64,000 nucleotides of DNA from Acanthosepion esculentum (taxonomy: Eukaryota > Mollusca > Cephalopoda > Sepiida > Sepiidae), in the NCBI GenBank assembly GCA_964036315.1, contig OZ038498.1, positions 4,703,501-4,767,500 of the forward strand, read 5' to 3'. The position numbers were made by a program, and so were the translations under genes. Below the pieces are notes generated by a model. It made no database searches and was not told the DNA's origin. It saw nothing but the letters and a program-made list of their open reading frames with translations. Each line of letters opens with the position of its first letter. The first letter of the stretch is position 1. This document shows, in pieces, positions 56,973-64,000 of this stretch.

Positions 56973-58176
56973 AGGTGACCAAAAAGTCCTTGGCGTTGCT
57001 GATTTATTAGAAAAAAAAGTATACACAAATTTTTACATACCGTTCGTCCTCCATCGGTATCCATAACCTTTTGCCAACGTGCCTTCATCTGCACAATGCC
57101 CTGGCAGTAAAAATCAGATGTCTTGGACGCAGAGAAGTCTGTGAGTGCCTGCCACAAGTCAGCTTCATTTGCGAAGGATTTCCTCCGAAAGTAGTTGTAC
57201 AGGGAATGGAAGAGGTTGCAATCTTTTGGCATAAGATCCGTGAAGTAAGATGGATGGCACAATGTCTCCTAGCCAAGTTGCTGTATGTTATCCCTGGCCA
57301 CCCGCGTCATAAGATACCATAGACGATGCCAGGAATTGCCATGGAGGAGCAGTATACCATTGCGATTAACCAATACTGCCCCCCTTCTGCTTCGGTGCCT
57401 ATTCTACACGTTCCAACTACTGCTAATACAGGTCCGCAGTGATAGTTTGACCCTTTAGTTGCAGCTCATGGTGCGCCACTTGTCGACTATTCAACCTGAT
57501 ACAGAGCATGATCTTGCGTGGGTGTAGTGGTGGGTGTAGTGGTGTGAGAGTCAGGATCCCATGATGACAACCAATATCTGGTACGTTTAGGAGTGTCATA
57601 CAGGACCCACTTTTCGTCATTGGTGAGCACTCGATCAAATAAGGATACGTCGTGGTACTAAGAAAGCAACGAGAATCAAGCTGTCACTCGTTGCTTGTTG
57701 GCTTCCGGCAGTGTGCAGGGTAACCACTTGCTTAACTTAAACACCTTCCTAATGCAGTGCAGGTTAAGTCTGACTGTTTCATCAGAAACCTGGATGCGTT
57801 CGGTAAGTTCACCTCAGGTTGACTATTATCCTCCTCTACGGCCGCCTTCAAAGCCTTATCATCCAGGAATTGTAACCAGCTACTGCGGGGTTCATCACAA
57901 AGGGACAGATCTTCTGACTTGAACTTCTGGCACCAATGCATTCACTCACTGTATTATCTCCAAAGGCTTGACGTATTCGGCGACTTGACAAGGCCACCTT
58001 AAAGTCATAAAGCAGACAGCACCAAACGAGCTGCTTCTACACCGCCATGTTTCCTCGTTGTTGCTCTAACTATTACTGGTGTGTGAGCGCAATGCACTTG
58101 CATGTGACCCACTCGTTTGCGTATCAGTGATCACACGATGTAAAAAAAAAACAGCAAGGACTTTTTTGGTTACCTT
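56973..58176 (-). mobile_element. mariner-like element, degenerate, near full length
   Basis: The ends are inverted repeats: AAGGTGACCAAAAAGTCCTT on the left, AAGGTAACCAAAAAAGTCC as the right end's reverse strand. On the - strand the pieces read, in order: FKSEDLSLCDEPRSSWLQFL and KQSDLTCTALGRCLS (57941-57732), KIMLCIRLNSRQVAHHELQL, KGQTITADLY (57638-57423), then PSYFTDLMPKDCNLFHSL and SKTSDFYCQGIVQMKARWQK, VMDTDG (57262-56945). These are the HTH region, the region after the first Asp, and the C-terminus of mariner transposases. Several frameshifts; the third catalytic block DLAPSD has become DLMPKD. Confidence 0.82.
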
Positions 58177-58384
58177 ATAGAAACTTTAACAGACAAATGT
58201 ATCACATTTATTTTTTTTAAACCGTTTGGTTTTCTTTGAAATACACTTCTCCTAAAAATAAGAGTAAAAGTCAAAACTAGACTATTGTAATTTTTATTTA
58301 TTTATTTGTCTACACTATTTTTATTCATTTTTCCATGTAATTATTTTAAATGCCAAATATAATTTTAAAAATTAAAATCTCTAA

Positions 58385-58745
58385 TCCCAGTATAATATAT
58401 ATCTACGCCAACGTTACAATAACCAGATATATTTTTTTAATATTTAAATTACATAATGGCAAGTCTATACTCAGCACCTGAAGATGGCGTTGCGCATGAA
58501 GCTCCGAATCGTGCTATTGGGGATATTTATTAATATAATGTATTGAGGCCCCAGATCATTATTCAAACATATATTGTTAAATATAACAGACAACGAATGC
58601 CTATTATATGTGATCGGGAGCGTACAACGGCCGAAACGTTGTAATAAATATGGCGACAAAGATGAGGACAATAGTCCGAATAATGTAAATAATGTACATA
58701 ATACCTCATCTCAGAAATATAGACAAATATAGACTATACGAAGCC
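58385..58745 (+). mobile_element. Penelope-type terminal repeat region, left side
   Basis: Contains CTGAAGATGGCGTTGCGCAT with CTCCGAATCG (58478-58511, a decayed hammerhead core), the inverted-repeat arm at 58558-58614, then GTACAACGGCCGAAACGTTG and AAAGATGAGGACAATAGTCC at 58621-58680. It is the left flank of the Penelope-like element. Confidence 0.6.
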
Positions 58746-58749
58746 GTTG

Positions 58750-59095
58750 TAAGCTTCGAATAGTTGCTTTATTGGAACAAGACAACCATATTACTACACA
58801 GGTAGGTTTAAAAGAATTACTTAAAGCCGAATCTATTAAACACCGTTAATAAATTCAAATGGAATTATAAATACGCCTTTAATAAAAGCAGCCACACAAC
58901 TAAAAAATAACAACAGTATTGTTATAAAATGAACTGATAAAACTAATACTTTCGTTATTTTAAATAAACTCAAATACCATTCAAAATTACAGCCATTTTG
59001 GACAATCATAATAAATTTAAAAAGTTAACCAATAACACCACCTCCCAACTTAAAAGCCATATCAATAAACTTATTACTGCAAACAATGCTGAAAA
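58750..59095. other. Penelope-associated sequence, frames too decayed to read
   Basis: Asn/Lys-rich short frames (ACCAATAACACCACCTCCCA at 59027) have the composition of the downstream RT protein. They may be its N-terminal part, but no motif supports it. Confidence 0.35.
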
Positions 59096-59099
59096 TGGG

Positions 59100-59230
59100 A
59101 TATCTGTCTATATTTCTGAGATGAGGTATTATGTACATTATTTACATTATTCGGACTATTGTCCTCATCTTTGTCGCCATATTTATTACAACGTTTCGGC
59201 CGTTGTACGCTCCGGCCTTCTTCAGCTGTA
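59100..59230 (-). repeat. Hammerhead-bearing repeat, inverted copy with intact core
   Basis: The - strand reads CTGAAGA (59225-59219), a stem GGCCG/CGGCC with a 10-nt loop, and GAAAC (59197-59193), followed by GTTGTAATAAATATGGCGAC, AAAGATGAGGACAATAGTCC and ATAATACCTCATCTCAGAAA. All nucleotides of the two conserved core boxes are present. Confidence 0.75.
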
Positions 59231-59597
59231 ACACGAGGGGAAGTGGAAAAATCAGGCGTGGCTGACCATATATGGAGAGGGAAGGGAGATCACCGCCCTC
59301 TGTGGGATCAGGTTGAGATCATAGACAAGGAACACCATTGGAAAATTCGTAAACTTAAGGAATCAGCACATATGCTAGGCCACAAAAATCTCCTGAGCCG
59401 ACCAAACATAGAAATGAATACAACATGGGAACCAGTAATAAGGAGTGCCAGAGAAAAGCGATAATAACAACAAAGTTGCAATATGAGTTCTGGTAAAAAC
59501 AGATGGTTAACAGCAAAAAAATTGCAATATGAGCATTGGTAAAAATGGTTGCTGAAGACATTAGGTTTATAATATTCAGAAATTAATACACAGATGT
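59230..59597. other. Unassigned stretch within the Penelope region
   Basis: A + strand frame reads VEIIDKEHHWKIRKLKESAH and MLGHKNLLSRPNIEMNTTWE, PVI. This is like the end of PLE-type GIY-YIG proteins (IDKEHHWKIRKLKEAAHM...), suggesting a second, more divergent Penelope fragment at 59240-59463. Confidence 0.4.
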
Positions 59598-59835
59598 CCT
59601 CAAGCGTTGGTTAGATCCAGTGACAGGACCCAAAGAGTGTGAGTTCAATACCCGGTTAAGGAGAACTTTCAGAGGGAAAAACTAACTGACATCCATTAAA
59701 TATGGCACGTGAAACTAGAACAGTCTACCCCAGTGAGCGAAATAAAGGGTTCAGTTTGACATTCCAACGGCCGAAACGTTGTAATAAATATGGCGATAAA
59801 GATGAGGACAATAGTCCGAATAATGTAAATAATGA
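59598..59835 (+). mobile_element. tRNA-headed retroposon with hammerhead half, copy 3
   Basis: TTGGTTAGATCCAGTGACAG, AGAGTGTGAGTTCAATACCC (B-box-like), ATGGCACGTGAAACTAGAAC, AAATAAAGGGTTCAGTTTGA, AACGGCCGAAACGTTGTAAT and GATGAGGACAATAGTCCGAA follow in the order of the copies at 1 and 49262. It abuts the Penelope RT at about 59833. Confidence 0.65.
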
Positions 59836-61570
59836 AAACAGGATCTTATAAACTTCAAAAGATTATGGGTGACTATCAACCTGGCTATATTCATGGAAAT
59901 TTAAAAACTCATAAAAAAGATTATTCCCTCCGACCATCATTCATCATTTCACAAATACCTATGCCTGTATATTACCTTTCAAAAACATTCAACGTTAATT
60001 ACTCCCTACCTCTGAAGTAAATATTGTATTAACTCCACAAACGAATTTGTATAAATTCTTCATGCTGTAAAACCAAAAAACCAAATAATCGCATTTTTGG
60101 ATATACAAAATTTATTTACTAATGACCCCGTCAATGAAACAATTGACATTATTATCCATGATGTATGCAATCACATTTCTCTCCCACCCATTAATATTAA
60201 ACCCACTATTTATTAAAAATTATTATTAGCATGTATCACTCAAGTACCTTTTCATGACGCCTTAGGTAATATTTATACTCAAATAGACGGTATCGCGATG
60301 GGATCTTCTTTAGGCCCCCTTTTTGGTAATTATAATATGGCACATTTAGAAAATAAAATACTTAATGACACTAATAAACCCCCTATATATGTAAGATTCA
60401 TAGATGACATTTTTGTTTTAGCTAAAAATATTGATCAAATTACGCAACTTAAAAACAAATTTGAAAGTCACTCCGTACTCAAATTTACTCCGGAACTTAA
60501 TATTAATAATAAAATTCCATTCCTTGATTATTTATTGACACCAGCAAACATAAATTTACTACTTCTCTATATAGAAAACCCACTAGCATTAACTTGTGTC
60601 TTTTTAATTATAATAGTGAACGCCCCCCCCCCACCAACTATATTAGTCAGCCATTATAAAAAAATTAATCCAACGCACACAAATGATATCTTCTTTCAAA
60701 ACCATATTTTATAAAGAATTACATAACATTACACAAACACTTGTTAATAATGGATTCTCTAATTCCGTAATTGATCAACAAATTCAAATGTATTTCAATA
60801 AACTTAACAATATCTCTAAGAAAATTGATAATATTAATAATAATAGTGTATGTCAAAATAAACATAATACTATTAACTTATGCTATTGCAACCAAATGCA
60901 TAATACAGTGTAACCCGGATATAAGATACCCGGATATAAGACAAACCCGGATATAAGAGAGATTTTATATGGTCCCAAATTAGAGCCTGTGTTAATGTAT
61001 ATATAATAGACCAAATCCGGATATAAGAGAAACTCGGATATAAGAGACTTCTTCTCCGGTCCCGACAACTCTCTTATATCCGGGTTACACTGTAATTACA
61101 AACATGATGAAAAAACATTCAAAAACAGAAATGTTAAATCCTTTAATAATAATAAACAGTTAATCTCATCATATATCATAAAAAGTTTAAAATAATTGAC
61201 CCCATGGTCTCCAATAACCTTACAACCACACAACTAAATCCTCTACGAAAAAACAATGTAGTATATCAATTTACATGCACGTTCAGAGATTGTATCTCTG
61301 ATACTAATAAACACACTACATATATTGGTTTTACTACAACCACGCTCTCTCGTAGTCTTACCTGTCACCTTTCTGATCTTGGTTTTATTAAACAACATTT
61401 CTTAGAAAAACATAGCCATGTACATAATATTAGACAGATATTAATTGATAAAACAATAATACTCACACGTGCTCACAGTAAAAAGAACCTTCAGATATTG
61501 GAGGTCATCTACATTTAAACAAAGTAATCCACACTCAACAAAATTACATTTCAAATTAGTCACAACCCAT
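59832..61570 (+). pseudogene. Penelope-like element: reverse transcriptase plus GIY-YIG endonuclease
   Basis: The + strand gives, with frameshifts, YKLQKIMGDYQPGYIHGNLK, THKKDYSLRPSFIISQIPMP (RT blocks 1-2, 59850), a FLDIQNLFTNDPVNETIDII-like block (60100), GIAMGSSLGPLFGNYNMAHL and YVRFIDDIFVLAKN (active-site DD, 60290-60430). A linker with CYCNQMHN follows, then the endonuclease: RKNNVVYQFTCTFRDCIS, TTYIGFTTTTLSRSLTCHL, IKQHFLEKHSH and LQILEVIYI (61245-61560). This is the domain order of canonical Penelope-like elements. A MITE splits the linker. The 5' part is truncated and several frames are broken. Confidence 0.88.
60906..61092. mobile_element. MITE with CAGTGTAACCCGGATATAAG ends, in the Penelope element
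   Basis: 187 bp with inverted ends (CAGTGTAACCCGGATATAAG and its complement), flanked by TA at 60904-60905 and 61093-61094. Inside are further CCCGGATATAAGA repeats. TA target and CAG ends suggest a pogo/Tigger-type parent, by inference. Confidence 0.88.
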
Positions 61571-61910
61571 TACATTGCATCTAGACATATGGCTCTGTTG
61601 TTAATATTTCGTTCTCTCACGTGGTATGACGTCATAGAACCGCATCATGAATTTACAACCTGCGTCTGCTATTCCGCGACCGTTATCGTCGCATAGCAAT
61701 CTTCTATGTCAACATAACAGAATATCATCTTTGATGGTGAATATATTTATTTAAATGTCCATATAACCATTTTGAAGATGGCTCATGTGAGCCGAAAGCT
61801 TAGATCGAGGAACAGCATAATAAAAAATTATCCAAATGTTGAACAGTTTTCGTCTTTATTTTCTTTCTCCCAAAATTAATGCAAATACACGAAGCTTAGA
61901 AAGACTCATG
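61571..61910 (+). other. Penelope 3' region with a second hammerhead-like fold
   Basis: TGAAGA (61773-61778), stem GGCTC/GAGCC with loop ATGT, then GAAA (61794-61797). The position before TGAAGA is T instead of the conserved C. The - strand counterpart of the region right of it is at 58558. Confidence 0.5.
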
Positions 61911-61967
61911 ATCAAACATAATAGACATTCGTTATCTGTTATATTTAACAATATATGTTGGAATAAT
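61911..61967. repeat. Right arm of a 57-bp inverted repeat flanking the Penelope element
   Basis: CATTCGTTATCTGTTATATT and TAACAATATATGTTGGAATA are complementary to 58558-58614 (TAAATATAACAGACAACGAA), with about five mismatches. Confidence 0.8.
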
Positions 61968-62209
61968 TTATTAACATATATACTTAATAGCTATGTCGTA
62001 TTACATCGATCAGTGTTTTATTAACATCAGAACTGTGTGCAATATATATATATATATGGTACAGGTAATAAATCCGTTGGTATATAATTCCAGTGGATCC
62101 TAGTAATATCAAATATTAAAACTCATCCACAAAAAGAGTTCAATATATATGCATATAAATTACGCAACAAAATTCCAAATTAACTCATATGGGGGGGTAT
62201 AAATGTATT

Positions 62210-62544
62210 TTTTCGTTCGTTTGTTTGTTTGTTTGGGATTTTATGGCATATCAACCACTATGGGTTATTTAATGCCAGATCCAGTATTTACTAAATATAT
62301 CAAAAACGTATAGCTGGCAACATCATTGTTTCAAAAACGTATAGCTGGCAACATCATTGTTTCAATGTGCTGGAAAAGACCTGGAAGTTCACTATTTTCC
62401 CATAGCTGGGCCCCAACAGGTGCTACCACCCCGGGTCAGGGTGGACCTGGGAACACCAGCAATTAAGAGGTGGTTCCACGCTTCCTCAAAACCTCCTGAT
62501 CAGAGGCCTTGCTGTTGGATGCAGTTTAACGTCGTACCCAGGAC
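62210..62544 (-). mobile_element. Minisatellite-bearing retroposon copy with 13-bp target duplication
   Basis: Flanked by GTATAAATGTATT at 62197-62209 and 62545-62557. Tail (GTTTGTTTGTTTGTTTGGGA), hairpin (GGCATATCAACCACTATGGG), two 31-bp units (AAAAACGTATAGCTGGCAAC), core, and one end unit finishing CGTACCCAGGAC. Confidence 0.85.
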
Positions 62545-62589
62545 GTATAAATGTATTCAACCAACGAGGAGTATGTTAGGCTTATTCAC

Positions 62590-62914
62590 TCCCGGTATAC
62601 AGAATGTTCGTGTCGGAATTAGAAATTTAAAAGTTGACTTTGACAGCAGTCGAAAAATTGATACAGAATTTATCCATTTCGATGTTCCAGTCAGACGAAA
62701 TGCCCGAGTCGGTGGTAAGGGGGGGGTTGAAGGTATTAACCTTAAAAGGAAGAAGTTTTATAAAATTAACCCTAATAGTCTTAGAGATAGGTGTAAGTTG
62801 TGTTTAGAAGAAAAAATTAGAATAATAAAATTCAATAATCAAAGGAAACTATTAAATCAAATGAATGAATTAGTTTTAAAATGTCGACATAGAAGTAGAT
62901 TTAAACTTCTATAA
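62590..62914 (+). pseudogene. Retroelement C-terminal fragment, probably GIY-YIG-type
   Basis: The frame reads VGIRNLKVDFDSSRKIDTEF, then FYKINPNSLRDRCKLCLEEK and LLNQMNELVLKCRHRSRFKL before TAA. The CxxCxxEK...LLNxxxELVxKCRHxxxF pattern is what I associate with the C-terminus of GIY-YIG-bearing retroelement proteins (Penelope relatives). It differs from the endonuclease at 61245, so it would be a second family. The part before residue KVDF is unidentified. Confidence 0.45.
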
Positions 62915-64000
62915 TATAGATTTTACTTTATTACTTTTTAATTCTCTAACTCTTCAGATGTCGAATGTTTAACGATTTCTAATTTCTATATTTCCATTTT
63001 TACACCATATTAAATCTATCTTATAATTGTCCCCTGTTCTAAGAACTTTCTTTCCTTTTACCACTTACACCTCTTCATCTATATATTTTTTATGTTTTTT
63101 TTAAAATATAACTTGGTATGTTTTGTTTTCTATATAACTTATCTTTAAAGTTAAAAATGGATAATTTATCTTGAATTTTTTTTTTTATTCTTTAATATAA
63201 TTTAATTAAATAGCATCAAGTGTCGCAATGGCTGCCCCGAAAATATTCCCCATGCCATTAGACCCCCCCCCCAGCAGCAAAAGCAGCCGTATCAGCACAT
63301 TTGGATCGCTGATACAATGCAGAATGGATCCATACTTTCACGTTGCTTCGGCCACATTCTCATCCTACTATCCAAATACCGCAGCAGAAATCAAATCTAT
63401 GCAACGAGCAACGTTTTTTTTTTCTTTTTTCCAATCTTATGTTCAGTTTCGTGATCCAGGCAGTTTTTTTTAATCAGACAGGAGTGATACCCGGTGTGGT
63501 CTTCTCCTGCTGTAGCCCATCTGCTTCAAGGTTCGACGTGTTGTGTATTCAAAGATGCTCTTCTGTATACGTCCATTGTAAAGAAAGGTTATTTGAGCTA
63601 CTGTTACCTTTCTATCAGCTTGAGTCAGTCTTGCTATTCTCCTCTACTGTCTTTTATCAACAAAAGATTTCCACCCACATAAAAAAACGATTACTGGATT
63701 TTCGACAAAAACCCTCTTTACAAAAATATGTCAACGAAACCTGATCTACAAACTGATTTCTAACAAAGAATACATATTCTATTCATAAAAAACCTGTCCT
63801 AAAAATTTTGTCGGCATTAAATAGCTCATTTTGGTTCTGTTTTTGCCGAAAATTCAAATAAACCAAACCAAACAAAAGAGTAATGTAAAATTTACAAAGA
63901 AACAAAATTTTGTGATCATATATGTCTTGACAGACATTTTGGAGATCTTCTGTATTGGTTGAAATAAAATAAAAATAAAACAAAATAAAATAAAGAAAAC
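62915..64000. other. Right end of window, nothing firm
   Basis: AT-rich with T and C runs. A + strand frame from 63228 (MAAPKIFPMPLDPPPSSKSS, RISTFGSLIQCRMDPYF) has fair codon use for about 55 codons but no recognised family or splice sites. Confidence 0.35.

Noticed and set aside
60883..61068. 61-codon - strand frame rich in YPDL/YPG repeats
   Set aside because: Entirely inside the TA-flanked MITE.
62357..62590. N-terminal part of the 185-codon + strand frame
   Set aside because: It is translated retroposon core sequence (62210-62544); only the part after about 62590 may be a real protein remnant.

Overview
The window looks like AT-rich animal nuclear DNA: split genes with long introns, GT-AG junctions, AATAAA signals, dense microsatellites and layers of nested retroelements. 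A marine lophotrochozoan such as a mollusc, perhaps a cephalopod, is my guess from the repeat style; nothing in the sequence proves it.

Two host genes are well supported. (1) The last three coding exons of ORC5 (origin recognition complex subunit 5) lie on the + strand at 1229-4524, followed by AATAAA. (2) A complete seven-exon secreted trypsin-like serine protease (S1 family, 366 residues) lies on the - strand from the start codon at 44706 to the stop at 8930. All its splice phases agree. It has a signal peptide, an 8-cysteine N-terminal extension of unknown family, a non-basic activation site (Phe before Val-Val-Gly-Gly), a full His/Asp/Ser triad and the S1-pocket Asp. A duplicated 48-nt phase-compatible cassette lies between its exons 2 and 3. 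The two genes converge. A possible third gene 3' end (- strand, 56578-56856, AATAAA near 56254) is unrecognised.

Almost everything else is mobile DNA. 0-0.6 kb: a tRNA-headed repeat with tandem hammerhead-like units. 9-13 kb: RTE-like and Jockey/CR1-like LINE ends. 13-26 kb: a family of retroposons carrying internal 30-bp minisatellites (one expanded to 1.72 kb with a 12-bp target duplication), a Tc1 remnant and a deleted mariner. 24-28 kb and 42.7 kb: 5S-rRNA-derived SINEs. 28-31 kb: LINE reverse-transcriptase remnants. 32-42 kb: solo LTRs, MITEs and a mariner remnant. 43-44 kb: a compound AT/AC microsatellite. 46-49 kb: LINE fragments, one amplified as an 83-bp tandem array. 49-55 kb: four solo LTRs in 5.4 kb, one splitting an RTE reverse transcriptase. 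57-58 kb: a mariner. 58-62 kb: a Penelope-like element with reverse transcriptase and GIY-YIG endonuclease, invaded by a MITE and surrounded by hammerhead-ribozyme cores.

The strongest candidates for something under-described are the tRNA-headed repeat that carries hammerhead cores, the retroposon family that spawns two 30-bp minisatellites while sharing a 3' hairpin with the 5S SINE, and the protease with its 8-Cys extension, non-basic activation site and duplicated cassette exon.
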